Shown here: positions 32,276 to 43,255 of the stretch, one piece after another
How the letters are laid out: every line of letters begins with the position of its first letter
How positions within the stretch are numbered: position 1 is the first letter of the stretch
NCBI RefSeq assembly: GCF_050436995.1
Contig: NC_134765.1
Coordinates: 8,149,501-8,213,500 of the forward strand
Reading direction: 5' to 3'
Origin: Anticarsia gemmatalis
Lineage: Eukaryota; Arthropoda; Insecta; Lepidoptera; Erebidae
Length of the DNA: 64,000 nt
Notes under the pieces: generated by a model
Databases searched by the model: none
What the model saw: only the letters and a program-made list of their open reading frames with translations
Told to the model about the DNA's origin: nothing
Made by a program: the position numbers and the translations under genes

Positions 32276-32579
32276 TGTATGCGTCATATGGAGGCATAGT
32301 TCAACCGAAATAGAATAGACAAGCTCAGACCAAAAACCTAACTTTTCTTGTTCAAGAGACCCTTGCCCTTTTCGTAAGCCTTTACTGTTCAGGTAAAAAA
32401 AGTAAGAGCAAAAAAGCGAGATTCATTGTAACTTCTCGACAACAAATAAATATGTTTTATTCCGACCCGTTTTATTTTTCTTTGTTGACAACGCTAGAAT
32501 TTCATTCGGAACAAAATTATTACGACTTGTAATGTCGTGATACCGATAAAAATTAAACCAAGCGTTTCTCGTTGTTTAT

Positions 32580-32835
32580 TTCAAGGCGCAATCAGGAGTT
32601 ATAGTGACTACCAGGCAGAGGTCTCAGGCTCAAGTCTTAAGTTGGAGTCCTTTTATTTCAGAGTTTTTGTGGCGAAAAACCTTTTAGTGAATAGCCCGGA
32701 GTTAAAAAGTTACGGTTGTACACCTCTGTGTCTCGGAGAGCACGCAAAGCCATCCATCCTGCGCCTGGCATCTCACTGGTCGTGTCGGTTATCCGGCACA
32801 CACTAGGACACTATAAATAAAGCTGGTTGGTACAA
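32580..32835 (+). mobile_element. SINE family S4 (head damaged)
   Basis: The body blocks GCCCGGAGTTAAAAAG, CACCTCTGTGTCTCGGAGAG and CTCACTGGTCGTGTCGGTTA match 33540-33790. Confidence 0.65.
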
Positions 32836-32854
32836 TGAAGCTGGCCGGCGTAAC

Positions 32855-33072
32855 TTTTTTTGTGTTTTCTTTTTTTTAAAGACTACTCCAGCACTAAGAA
32901 TTGCTCCTGTTTCGCGGGGACTTTTACAAACATACGAACAACGGACACAAAGTACAACTAGACCCGAAACATTTATTGGTGCTACACGAATAATAATAAT
33001 TGTTCCGTGTGGGAAACGAACCCACGACCTCCCGACGCTATAATAGGTTAAACCATTCTGCCAAGGAGGCAG
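32855..33072 (-). mobile_element. tRNA-headed SINE, family S1
   Basis: Reversed copy: GCACTAAGAATTGCTCCTG, GACCCGAAACATTTATTGG, box B region GTGGGAAACGAACCCACG, then the head to about 33072. Confidence 0.78.
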
Positions 33073-33424
33073 TGTCGGAACTTCAATGAAAACCACCAAC
33101 CACGAACAGGTACACACCGGAAAAATAAAGAGTTTCTTCTATCCTTCCTTTACCTTTGCATATAACAGGCGCGATGCTACATCTACAAAATGCTTTCACT
33201 TAAAGGTATTTTCTGTACACCACATATAGCCTTTTTTCAGAATAGAAGCGTATATAATCCCATATATATATTTTATTCATAATCCGATTACTCGTTCTGA
33301 CAGCAGACGTCGGCGGAGAAAATAATTACTTTGTCTCTCTTTTCAGAGCAAGTGTGAGTGAAAATATTCATATTTTACTAGGTATATACTTTAGAAAAAA
33401 TTGTGTATATGCCTACTCTATCAT

Positions 33425-33790
33425 GACGTATCTGTGGCGCGGTCGGTAGTATATGCGGCTGCCGTGCGGGAGGTCCCGGGTTCGAATCCTGGGTCGGGCC
33501 AAAAAGCCTATTCTGAGATTTTCTGTTAAGAATTTCTATTTCTTAGAGATTGCCCGGAGTTGGGAAGTTGAGGTCGAAGACCTCCGTGTCTCGGAGAGCA
33601 TGTAAAGCCGTCGGTCCTGTGCCTGACCTCTCACTGGTCGTGTCGGTTATCCGTCCCACCAGACTATGAGAGTGATAGAATAGAGAGTGTACCTGTGTAT
33701 TGTGCGCACACTTGGACACTATAAACAAAGTCCTGGACAGATGGCCAGTTTCAATGAAACTGACCGCCGTAGCCGGATTTCGGCTAGGAG
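33425..33790 (+). mobile_element. tRNA-headed SINE, family S4, full-length
   Basis: Box A TGTGGCGCGGTCGGTAGT, box B GGTTCGAATCC (33479-33489), a body with CTCCGTGTCTCGGAGAGC and CTCACTGGTCGTGTCGGTTA, then the end block CAGTTTCAATGAAACTG. The head is strongly tRNA-like, but the shared body shows that it is a SINE. Confidence 0.8.
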
Positions 33791-34309
33791 GACATTATCA
33801 TGTATGCTCTACTAAAGGAACCAATGACAATTGTACATTAACTACATCATTTATTTGTCACCAAGTACTTTATGTCACTATATGTATTTTTGAGTAGTCT
33901 CCTTTATATCGTCGTTTAAGTTCTATCACCACGTAATAAGTATATAAGTATTTTTTAGGAACTAGAGAGATACAATAAAAGATAACATAACCTATAAGGA
34001 ATAGGCAAGACTTAGTGATCTTTGGTCGAAAACACTACCGTCAATATCTTGGACATTTTAATATCTTATAAAAATGTTTACGTTTCCTATAATGTGCTTT
34101 TCCTTTGTTATGTTTTATGAGTTATTTTATGGTGTTTTTCACGTAAACTCAATTGTAAAGTTACTTTCAGATTTATTTCATACTAACTTCTTCCATATGG
34201 AAAGATTTCTTGAAATATAAGTACCTAATTTAAGTATGTTATTTGTTCATTTTGATTTTAATAAAACTAGCCGAAGCTTTAATTTAAAAACTTAGTAAAA
34301 AACCAAAAA

Positions 34310-34440
34310 GTAGCACAGCAGTGGGACACAGAAATAGGAAGTCCCCGACCCGCACTTAGCCAGCGTGGTGGACTCAAGGCTTAACCCCTCTCTCATTACG
34401 GGAGGAGACTCTTGCCCAGCACAGGACACTAACACGGGTT
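34310..34440 (+). mobile_element. SINE family S2 (3' part only)
   Basis: GTCCCCGACCCGCACTTAGCC through GCCCAGCACAGGACACTAAC. No head. Confidence 0.65.
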
Positions 34441-34570
34441 CAATTTATGTATTTCTAATATTTTTCAATTAAAAGCCGAGCGTTTTTTTTACTTCGACAC
34501 AGTTTAAATATTTTTCTAAATTGTTTCCATGAACAAACTATTCAACTTTTTTATACTAGAGTTTGCTATA

Positions 34571-34878
34571 ATAAATTTAACCCATTAATGTCCCACTGCT
34601 GGGCAAGGGTCTCCTCCCGTAATGAGGCAGGGGTTAGGCCTTGAGTCCACCACGCTGGCCAAGTGCGGGTTGGGGACTTTGCATGCCCTCAATAAATGTT
34701 TAAATCAAATTTTAGGCATACAAGGTTTCCTCACGATATTTTCCTTCACCGTTGGAGCATGTGATAATTATTTCTAATACACACATAACTTCGAAAAGTC
34801 ATTGGTGTGTTGCCTCGGGTTCGAACCTGCGACCACTTGCGTGGGAGGTGTCAACTATGACCACTCTTGATCTATCAC
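34571..34878 (-). mobile_element. tRNA-headed SINE, family S2, full-length
   Basis: Reversed: CCCATTAATGTCCCACTGC, AAGTGCGGGTTGGGGACTTT, GTGTTGCCTCGGGTTCGAAC, and the head to 34878 (TATCACTGCTT). Confidence 0.82.
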
Positions 34879-35109
34879 TGCTTGAGTTTGCTAAAAGTGA
34901 AACAAAAATAAAAATTGAATTGCGATATTCTTATTCGGACATAGTATTCATAATAATAATATACAGACTTTCAAAAACAAACTTGTTTTGTTAAAATAAA
35001 AATGTAAGAAAACTTTTCTTGTTGAGTAGCCAACAATATGAGGTCGGTTTTAGTAACTTTTAATGACAGACTACTGTGCGGTTACCGAAGTTTTGTCGAC
35101 TTATATGAG

Positions 35110-35363
35110 GTTTTACGTTGCTTATTATTTTAGTATCTAAATATGTATAACTCGAAGGTGACTGACTGATATAGTGATTTATCAACGCATAGCCCAAACC
35201 ATTGGACGGCTCGGGCTGAAATTTGACATGCAGGCAACTGAATATGACGTAGACATCCACTAAGAAAGAATTTTAATCTATTCTACCCGCAACGGGATGA
35301 AAGTTTGTATAAAAATTCTGTCCTAACTTACAGACCAAGCGGACAAAGGGCAGTGCTAGTAGA
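35110..35363 (+). repeat. Dispersed repeat with GCTAGT end
   Basis: AACGCATAGCCCAAACCATTGG, AAATTCTGTCCTAACTTAC, AAGCGGACAAAGGGCAGTGCTAGT. It shares its end with 8700-8764. Confidence 0.45.
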
Positions 35364-35394
35364 GAATATAATTATTCAAATTAGGATATATTTT

Positions 35395-35658
35395 TACGAC
35401 GTTATACTCCGGCGACGTCGATGGAGTGGCGCTGGTTCTCTGCTCCATACGCCTGTTCATCAGTTAAGTGTACCGTAGAAACGCTACTGTGATTTCTCTT
35501 AACAGACTGGAGGTACCGCGTCCTGGCCACTTTATGGTGACAGTTGAAGGAACACCGTCAGGTTTTTAGTCGGTATGCCCAAAGCCGGAACGCCTAGCCG
35601 GCGGGAGAGTCCGACAGACCCCCGCTACCTCTGACGAAAAAAAAAAAAAAAAAAAAAG
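35395..35658 (+). mobile_element. Non-LTR retrotransposon 3' end with poly(A)
   Basis: A GC-rich end segment (GCCGGAACGCCTAGCCGGCGGG, GACAGACCCCCGCTACC) runs directly into about 22 A at 35637-35658. That is typical of a 5'-truncated LINE insertion. Confidence 0.6.
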
Positions 35659-36550
35659 GGCCCTCTCGCTTTGCTTAGTTTTCGAAGTTGTCTCACGTGT
35701 CATATCGAAAAAAAATGAAAAAAAATATTTACTATAACACGTTTATTAAATTCTAAATGAGGTTTAACTTTATAGTTTAGTTAAACCTACCTTCGTATCA
35801 GCACTTCATGAATTAAGCACTTTTTAAGCAATTACCCAATTCCTTTCATTGACACCACAAAGACTAGCAACTTAAATTTTCACCTTGTCACCTCAAATAT
35901 TGCTGGCTCTCTCAAATATAGTACAAGCTACATTCACCTTTATTGTTATACCAATAGAGGCGTTTATATCATAACTGTGTTTTACATTTCTACGTGACAA
36001 ACCGTGGATCTCGGCAGTCGTGTCATCGTCTTAATAATGTCGTCTGTGACGTAATAGGGTTTATTACGAGATTTCGCAGCCATTGTAGGTTTTTATGATA
36101 AAAAATAAGTTTTTCACATATAATATTGTATGAGGCTTTATTGTGGAAAGATAATTTATTTTCAAAGGCCCTGACAGTACACACCTGTAGTCTTAGGCAG
36201 TAGTCCCACCAACGGCGAGTAAACGATTAACTTTCGACTAACTTTTATTTTCGCGCTCCAGAAACGTACAATGGATATAACATTCCGTGTAAATAAAAGA
36301 GATGCATATACAAATAGTTGATGGCTGACTGTCTTAGAAACATAAAATCTATTTATATAAAAATGGATCACCGAAATGTATGTACGCGCATAACTTTTGA
36401 ACAACTTAAATAAATTGGACAATTCTTTCTTTTATATGTTTGTTACAGTTGGGACAAGGTTTGTATAAGATTAAAAATTCCAAGGGAATGGAAACAACGG
36501 GACAAATCTTTACTGTACCCGAACGAAGACGGGCCAGTCTTCTAGTAACA
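35659..36550. other. Intergenic, nothing recognised
   Basis: AT-rich. ORFs at 36162-36634 on both strands overlap one another and have no family motif. Confidence 0.4.
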
Positions 36551-36580
36551 CTAGCTGACCCGCGCAACTTCGCTTGCGAC

Positions 36581-36967
36581 GCTTTTTTCCAAGCTATGTT
36601 GGAGTCGGCTTCCAGTCTCACCGGATGCAGCTGAATACCAGTGTTTTACATGGAGCGACTGCCTATCTGACCTCCAAAACCCAGTTACCTGGGATAACAC
36701 GGTACCCTTCGGTAAGACTGGTTGTCAGACTTTCAAGCTTGTGACTACTGTTAACGGCTGTCAAAGATCTTCGAAAATGACAGCCGGGACCTACAATTTA
36801 ACGTGCCTTCCGAAACACGAAACTCGATATGTATAAGATGGTCACCCATCCACAAATCAACCTCGGCCAGCGTTGCTTAACCTCGAGATCGATCCGCGCG
36901 GCTGTTGTTAACTAAGCCACGAGCTCCTCTACTAAGCCACGAGCTCCTCTCTAAGCCACGAGCTCCT
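36581..36967 (+). repeat. Dispersed repeat family S5 inserted in a Helitron
   Basis: AGCTATGTTGGAGTCGGCTTC, GCGACTGCCTATCTGACC, GGTAAGACTGGTTGTCAGAC, ATAAGATGGTCACCCATCC. It ends in a tandem triplication. Confidence 0.7.
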
Positions 36968-36969
36968 CT
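36911..36969 (+). repeat. Three tandem copies of a 20-bp unit
   Basis: ACTAAGCCACGAGCTCCTCT occurs at 36911 and 36931 and, one base shorter, at 36951. It lies at the end of the S5 insertion. Confidence 0.9.
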
Positions 36970-37404
36970 CACATAAGAGAATATGGGTCATAATTTTCTC
37001 AGTCTTTGAAACATTTTTTACTTGTACTCTGCTCCTATTGGTCGTAGCGTGATTATATACAGCCTATAGCCTTCTATTCAAATGGGCTATTTAACACTGA
37101 ATGATTTTTTCAAATCGGACCAGTAGTTCCTGAGATAAGCGCGTTCAAACAAACAAACAAACAAACTCTTCAGCTTAATAATATTAGTATAGATTATAAA
37201 TGGAAGAACGAAGAAACATGCACAGATCGCATTGGTGACGTCTTGAAAAAATGTCAGGTCCGTAGAACTCGTAACTGGCGTTCATCTGACATGATGTATG
37301 GATGTGTGTAAGGGTCCTAGTGATGCTCACTCCTACAGGAAAAAGGCATAGTTTGATGTGTATGTATTTAAATAGGATTTTGGAGTATTGCGCGAGTATT
37401 GTAA

Positions 37405-37860
37405 TAATACGTGATTAATTATAATAAATGCGAAGGTTTGTGGCGATGGATGTATGTTTGCTACTCTTTAACACAAAAACTACTGTACGGATTTTATTAT
37501 GTTTGTTATTTACATTACATTTTGTACACGTATAGTTAGTTATAAATGACCCGCGCAACTTCGCTTGCGTCACATAAGAGAGAATGGGTCAAAATTTTCC
37601 CCGTTTTTTGAAACATTTTTTATTGCTTCTCAGCTCCTACTGGTCGTAGCGTTATGATATATAGCTTATAGCCTCTCTTGATAAATGGACTATCTAATAT
37701 TTAAAGAATTTTTCAAATCGGACCAGTAGTTAATGAGATTAGCGCGTACAAACAAACAAACTCTTCAGCTTTATAATATTAGTATAGATTATTCTGTAAT
37801 ATAATAGTTTTTACCCTTAAAAATGTATTTAATGCACAAAGTCGTGCAGAAGCTAGTTAT
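37405..37860 (+). repeat. Dispersed repeat split by a Helitron
   Basis: The left part (AATAAATGCGAAGGTTTGTGG, ACACAAAAACTACTG) and right part (AATGCACAAAGTCGTGCAGAAGCTAGT) flank the Helitron at 37545-37788. Confidence 0.5.
37545..37788 (-). mobile_element. Helitron (short copy)
   Basis: TGACCCGCGCAACTTCGCTT at left, CTTTATAATATTAGTATAGA at right. It has only a short AAAC tract. Confidence 0.75.
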
Positions 37861-38127
37861 TATAATAAAGCAGGAATATTCTTGTTTATTTTAAGGACGG
37901 TAGACAGAACGTAAGTATCACTTAACTAGCATGATAAGGGAGGCTTATCTCACCCTCTGTAAGACTAATTAACTGAATGGCAGGCTTAATTATTCCACAT
38001 GCGACGTTACTCCCACGTTATACTACGTTTCTAGGTCATTTAGAGTATGCAGTCGATTTGTGTCGTGTATTTCGTTAGCACGGAACCGATGGTTTTTTCT
38101 TGTTTGTTTGTATTATAATTTCCTTAT

Positions 38128-38410
38128 GTAATCTAAAAAAATGTTTAATACATTTATTGAGGGCATGTAAAGTCCTCAATCCGCACCCGCACCTAACCAG
38201 CGTGGTGAACTCAAGGCCTAACTCCTCTCCCTCGTTTTGGAAGAGGCCTTTGCCCTGCAGTGGGACAGTAACAGGTCAAAAAAGAATATAACCGAACAGA
38301 AAACAGTGATAGCCGAGTAGCTTAAGATGCGCCTCCCACGCAAGTGGTCGACGGTTCGTATCCCAGGCAACTACTATTGACTTTTCGAAGTTATGTGAGA
38401 ATTAGAACAA
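38128..38410 (+). mobile_element. Two partial S2 SINEs in tail-then-head order
   Basis: 38128-38285 is an S2 3' half (GGCATGTAAAGTCCTCAATCC ... CAGTGGGACAGTAACAGG). 38303-38410 is an S2 5' half (AGTGATAGCCGAGTAGCTTAA ...). They are fragments of different insertions, or a rearranged tandem. Confidence 0.7.
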
Positions 38411-38454
38411 AATATCTGTTGTTCTGTAAATTAATATATGTAAAAGTAACCGAG

Positions 38455-38592
38455 AAGTTCGTGGCTGTATAACAACAGTCACACGATCGGTCTTTGAGAT
38501 TAAGCTACGCTTGCCGAGATAAGTCTGTGGAAGGGTGACCGTATTATTTATACAGAGTTCTTACGTGTTTCGGAAGGCACGTTAATTTCTAG
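38455..38592 (-). repeat. Dispersed repeat family S5 (partial)
   Basis: Reversed blocks GGGTGACCGTATTATTTATAC and GTTTCGGAAGGCACGTTAA match 36800-36900. Confidence 0.5.
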
Positions 38593-38636
38593 TTGTCTTT
38601 TTCAAAGTTATTTGACAGTCGCAAGACAGAAGAAAC

Positions 38637-38706
38637 TATTTTTGCAGTACATTTGAATGTCAAGCTCTCGATACTCGGTACGTCTATAAACAATTGCGCT
38701 ATTGTA
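38637..38706 (-). mobile_element. MITE family M1 end fragment
   Basis: GCAGTACATTTGAATGTCAAG, CTCTCGATACTCGGTACG, AATTGCGCTATTG. Confidence 0.6.
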
Positions 38707-39775
38707 AGAAGCATTGGCAAAACGTTATACGAACAACATTAAGTTTTACGTACATTTTCTCTTCAAACTTATTTGACACAGTCCGTCGGGTTCGGTTTCA
38801 CCCTAATCGCACACGCGCGATAAAGTTAGCCACATCGTAAAAGCTAATTGAATAGCTTTTTGTTATCAACCATTTTGTTTCCACCGATCAGCACTATTTA
38901 CTAATCAAACTTGGTTATCTTTATGGACATTTTCTTTTATCTTTTATGTGGAATAGAGTTAAAGTTTGATAGGCCCTATACCGTATCTATGTTACGTTTT
39001 ATTTATTTTATCGTATGGTTAGTGTTCAAATTCATGTCCGAGTGGTTCACGCCGTCCGTAAGCCTTCGACATTAACGACTATTACGTTAATCGAATAGAA
39101 GCTATACCGACTTTTTACATCTCCTTCGAAGCACAGAAACACTCAGAAGAAATACCACTATGCGGCCTTCATTTGTATAATGTCATGCCAATAGCACTTT
39201 GTCTGTCCCAGGAATAGAACCAACTCCTATTGGTCAGTGGACTTAAACACTACATGCTACACCATAGAGTCAATCCTTATCTTTATACTAATCGATACTA
39301 TAATTTCTGCTTTCTGCTAAAACTACGCGAGTTACGTACATTTAAACCACATAACATTGACTAACAAAAGGTGTATACTGGTGTGTATACTTCTCAACCA
39401 GCAAATAACACGTAGTAATACTTAGTATAGATAATCTAATATGTAATTGCTTACTACTTACACTATGTTTATGATCCATGCACATCATAATTTTGGCATA
39501 AGCTGGTTTTTCTTACTGCTCCTCATACAGTGGTGGCGGTGATTTGTTATCTTTGTTGTTGACGAAGTGTGGCTGCCATTTTTGTTTTGCATCTTTGTTT
39601 GTGTCCACGGAAATTTTTAAAATCAGGCTGTCGAAATTTGTTTCAACGTTATTTATATTGCATTATTATAGTATGTGTTAAATGTAAACTTTTAGAGATA
39701 TACACTCACCTTTATTTACAAAATTTATTATGTTTATGTAATTCAATTTTGAAGGATAAAAAATTATGTTCAATA

Positions 39776-39872
39776 TCGCGTGACTCGTGCGCTGCTGTCG
39801 CGCCGGCGCGTGTTTGTGAGTAATTCACGTGATGGGACCGGCGCGGCGGCGGCGAGCGAGACGGGTCTTGTG
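39776..39872. other. Short CpG-rich island
   Basis: CG-dense tract (CGCGTGACTCGTGCGC, GCGCCGGCGCGTG, GACCGGCGCGGCGGCGGCG) in otherwise AT-rich DNA. No ORF with a family motif. It could be a promoter or first exon of an unseen transcript, or a repeat scrap. Confidence 0.35.
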
Positions 39873-40059
39873 TGAGAGAGATAATTACAAGTATGTACGA
39901 CAATAATTTGTGTACCTACCTACATAATATTTATAATGATTCAGTTTATTTATTTATTAGTATTTTTTTTTCAATTAATATGTGGGTATTTTTGTTGGTG
40001 ATGGGTATACAAGTAAGTTTGTAAACAATGGTATTTTTTTCTGTTTCTGCTGCTCCCGT

Positions 40060-40250
40060 AAATGGCGTCATTTAGGGTGGTCACTGAAAACCAGCGCTGT
40101 GTTGTGGTTTGTCACAACCAGCATAATGCTGAGTGACCTCCCTGTTGGCACACAGGACGCTGTTTATTTAATATTAATATTATTGTGTTTTGATATGGTT
40201 TCTGTGTGTTCAATAAATACTATTTTCTTTCTTTCTTTCTTTTCTTTCTA
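40060..40250 (+). mobile_element. Probable retroelement 3' end with CTTT tail
   Basis: The GTTCAATAAATACTATTTT segment, with its internal AATAAA, runs into a (CTTT)n tract at 40223-40248. Inference from layout. Confidence 0.4.
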
Positions 40251-40308
40251 AACTTATTGCGCGATATTATTGTAGGTTGGCCCGAATCTAATAAATTTGT
40301 CGTCTAAT

Positions 40309-40348
40309 AAAGTAGTTTTGCCTAGTAATAACTAGGCAAAACTACTTT
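40309..40348. repeat. Perfect 18-bp hairpin with 4-nt loop
   Basis: Arm AAAGTAGTTTTGCCTAGT (40309-40326), loop AATA, exact inverse arm 40331-40348. No known family recognised. Confidence 0.9.
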
Positions 40349-40421
40349 GAATATTATCATAAATCAATTTATAACAGTAACGTGAAGCAGTAAAAAAACA
40401 ATGAGAGTAAAGTGATATAAT

Positions 40422-40690
40422 TTGTCACCTCCCGGAATAGTGGTCAACGGTTCAAACCCGAGGCAACACACCAATGACTTTTCGAAGTTATGTGTGTATT
40501 AGAAATAATGATCACTTGCTCTAACGGTGAAAGGAAACATCGTGATGAAACCTAACGTGCCTAAAATTAGTTTAACACATTTATGAGGGCATGCTAAGTC
40601 CCCAACAACACACTTGGCCAGCGTGGTGGACTCAAGGCCTAACCTCTCACTCGTTTGGGAGACCCTTGCCCAGCAGTATCTATCGACAAA
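40422..40690 (+). mobile_element. SINE family S2
   Basis: Box B-like ACGGTTCAAACCC, then ACACCAATGACTTTTCGAAG, ACACTTGGCCAGCGTGGTGG. The 3' end is truncated near CCCAGCAG. Confidence 0.75.
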
Positions 40691-41231
40691 TTTTGTACGA
40701 AAACCTCATCAGTGCCTCATAGCAACTAGTTTTTTTAATAGATACATGTCATTACACGCCAGTCTCTCGTGTGTAGATGAACCCGATCGGCACAAGCCGA
40801 ACAAATGAGTCGAGTCGGTTTTAATGTTCGATAAATATTGCAGAACCAAACGTTTTGAACTGTATATGTGTCTCAAGCTTCGGACAACATTGATCATAAA
40901 GAACTCATCGAAAAATGTGTAAATAAATAATTTTATTCGCATAATTTCATTGCCTTAAATCCTCATACACCTCAAATGGAAACGCAGCCTTGGGTAAGAC
41001 CCAATTTGTTAGTGAAAATTTGCCTTTCTATATTCCTGAGAAAGGTCACGGTGCAATTACATAATTTCATCTTTATAATTGAAGAGCCTTCAGCTAAGTA
41101 TCAAATGTAGGACCCTCGGGATGTAATACAATTTTCATAAGAGATCGTTTTACCGTTTACTCTAAATAGCTGATTATTGTGGCCTCGTTTTGTGGGTGTG
41201 TGTTTACTTTATTTGCGCGAATTATATTTGA
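40691..41231. other. Intergenic, nothing recognised
   Basis: No ORF or repeat that I can support. Confidence 0.4.
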
Positions 41232-41534
41232 CTAGCTGACCCGCGCAACTTCGCTTGCGTAACATAAGAGAGAATGGGTCAAAATTTTCCCCGTTTTTGT
41301 AACATTTTTTACTGGTACTCTGCTCCTATTGGCGTAGCGTGATGATATAGTCTATAGCCTTCCTCGATAAATGGGCTATCTAACACTGAAAGAATTTTTC
41401 AAATCGGACCAGTAGTTCCTGAGATTAGCGCGTTCAAACAAACAAACAAACAAACAAACTCTTCCGCTTTATAATATTAGTAAAGATAATATTAGTACAG
41501 ATGTGACGCAAGCGAAGTTGCGCGGGTCAGCTAG
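41232..41534. mobile_element. Helitron with 3' termini at both ends
   Basis: A minus-strand Helitron (41232-41486) is followed after 16 bp by a plus-strand Helitron 3' terminus (GACGCAAGCGAAGTTGCGCGGGTCAGCTAG, 41505-41534, given here only as a location). The block therefore begins and ends with CTAG in opposite orientation. Confidence 0.7.
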
Positions 41535-42212
41535 TGGTCATATAAAAGCGATACCCTAAAGTGTCAGATTCAATTGTAACTAATTTTCGAGAGCGACGTG
41601 CTAATTGAATTGACAGTCGGGTCTGTCACAAGGGTGTATTATTGATTCAATTAAATACATTGACGAAATATGGAAGCTGCGATAAAGATATTTTTCGAGT
41701 GTCGTAGATTTTTATCCTCTAAAATGTTCTTTCTGAGAACGTTTACACCAAAAAAATGCTTGATATATTTTTTTTTGAGAATATTTGTTGCGAACCAATT
41801 TACCGACTTTGTTGAACATCTTTCGTTTTTTAATTGCTCGATTTATTGCAATTAGATTGTATCAAAATAATTCATGCTCAAGAATTTAATCTGCTTGAAA
41901 ACCAAATATCGATAAAAAATACCTTGTGACGTAAATATCGCACTAAATATATCGGTATGAAAGCCTCTAAATGTTTATTTTCATTCATGTTTGCTGTTAA
42001 ATTTATTGTTATTGTTGTTAAAGAGCCAACAGATATACATCGTCTGTGAAAATATTAGCTATTATACTTTCACGGATCATGAGATACATACATTCTGGTG
42101 ACAAACCGTAGGACATACAGCGAAGTCTTAGTTATAGGGCCCCGTTTTCCCTTTAGGTACGGAACCCTAAAAAATATCCAACATCATCACAATTAATAAT
42201 ATAAATAATAAA
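41535..42212. other. Intergenic, nothing recognised
   Basis: AT-rich. The 61-codon ORF at 41670-41855 has no family feature. Confidence 0.4.
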
Positions 42213-42402
42213 TTTAACCCATTAATGTCCCACTGCTGGGCAAGGGTCTCCCCCGTAATGAGGGAGGGGTTAGGCCTTGAGTCCACCACGCTGGCCAAGT
42301 GCGGGTTGGGGACTTTGCATGCCCTCAATAAATGTATTAAACAAATTTTAGGCATACAAGGTTTCCTCACGATGTTTTCCTTCACCGTTGGAGCCGACCG
42401 TT
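42213..42402 (-). mobile_element. SINE family S2 (head missing)
   Basis: CCCATTAATGTCCCACTGC, AAGTGCGGGTTGGGGAC, CACGATGTTTTCCTTCACCG. It stops before the tRNA head. Confidence 0.75.
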
Positions 42403-42459
42403 GGTCACAAGTAATGGTATAAAACAATCAGTAGTGATAAGCAGTAATAAACTAATAAG

Positions 42460-42600
42460 TTTTTTTTATTAAGCCTGTTTCTATGTTCTGCTGCTAAGCG
42501 AAGACCACACCTTTGAATTTCCAGTCCCGCATCCGGGACATCCAGCCATCTCCTTTTGGGCCTTCCCGGTCGCCGCCGGCCCACTCGTGGCATGGTTTTG
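42460..42600 (-). pseudogene. LINE reverse-transcriptase C-terminal remnant
   Basis: The minus strand encodes GRRRPGRPKRRWLDV and later AAEHRNRL, the Arg-rich GRP..RW motif and final AxxRxxW-like segment typical of RTE/BovB-like or related ORF ends. Only about 45 residues remain. Confidence 0.6.
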
Positions 42601-43080
42601 TTCTCATATTATACATTCGCAAAATATTATGTTCTTAAATTATTATATTCTCAAAATATTAGAAATACAATTAAACACAGTTAAAAATAAAAATGAGTTT
42701 ATTTAAATCAAAATCTCTTTATTCCAATACCATCGTGGAAACACTTTCACTTAGTGGCAATGCTCATAATAATAATTATATATGAAAAAAAAAAACATTT
42801 TTTTTCTACGCAGGTAGAAAAGAGCGTTAAGCTTACCGTAAATACACAATCGTATTGAAGACAGCGATAAAACTCAGTCGAATTTTTCCATTCGCAGAAG
42901 CTCTGTACAATAAAATCCCAGATTACCAATAAAACTGATGGATCGGTATTAAACCTGTCGATACACATAAAACAGGCCATAACCAGACAAATCGGCCATC
43001 ACTCCCGAAATTAGCTATTAATCCAAATGTTGAACAGAATTGTTATTCTAATCGTGAATTATTAATTAATGTGATATATA

Positions 43081-43255
43081 CCGCCATTCTCTATCACTAT
43101 CGACTACCGATAACTGACTGGCATTTGTATTGACATTTGGCAAAAATTGTGTGACTTTTGGTTCAGCGCCCCTAGTGGGTGTTATAGAAACAAAATACAT
43201 TTTAAATGTCAAATTCTCGATACTCGATGGTTCTAATTGTAGAGAATCGTGCTCC
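43081..43255 (-). mobile_element. MITE family M1
   Basis: ATTCTCTATCACTATCGAC at left, AATTGTAGAGAATCGTGCTC at right, reverse-oriented core. Confidence 0.7.

Larger units (their letters stand above)
36551..37193 (-). mobile_element. Helitron interrupted by an S5 repeat
   Basis: The reversed 3' end ctag-CTGACCCGCGCAACTTCGC is at 36551. The element resumes near 36968 (TCACATAAGAGAATATGGG) and ends in TATTAGTATAGA at 37193. A|TC and CTAG|T flanks are kept. Confidence 0.75.
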
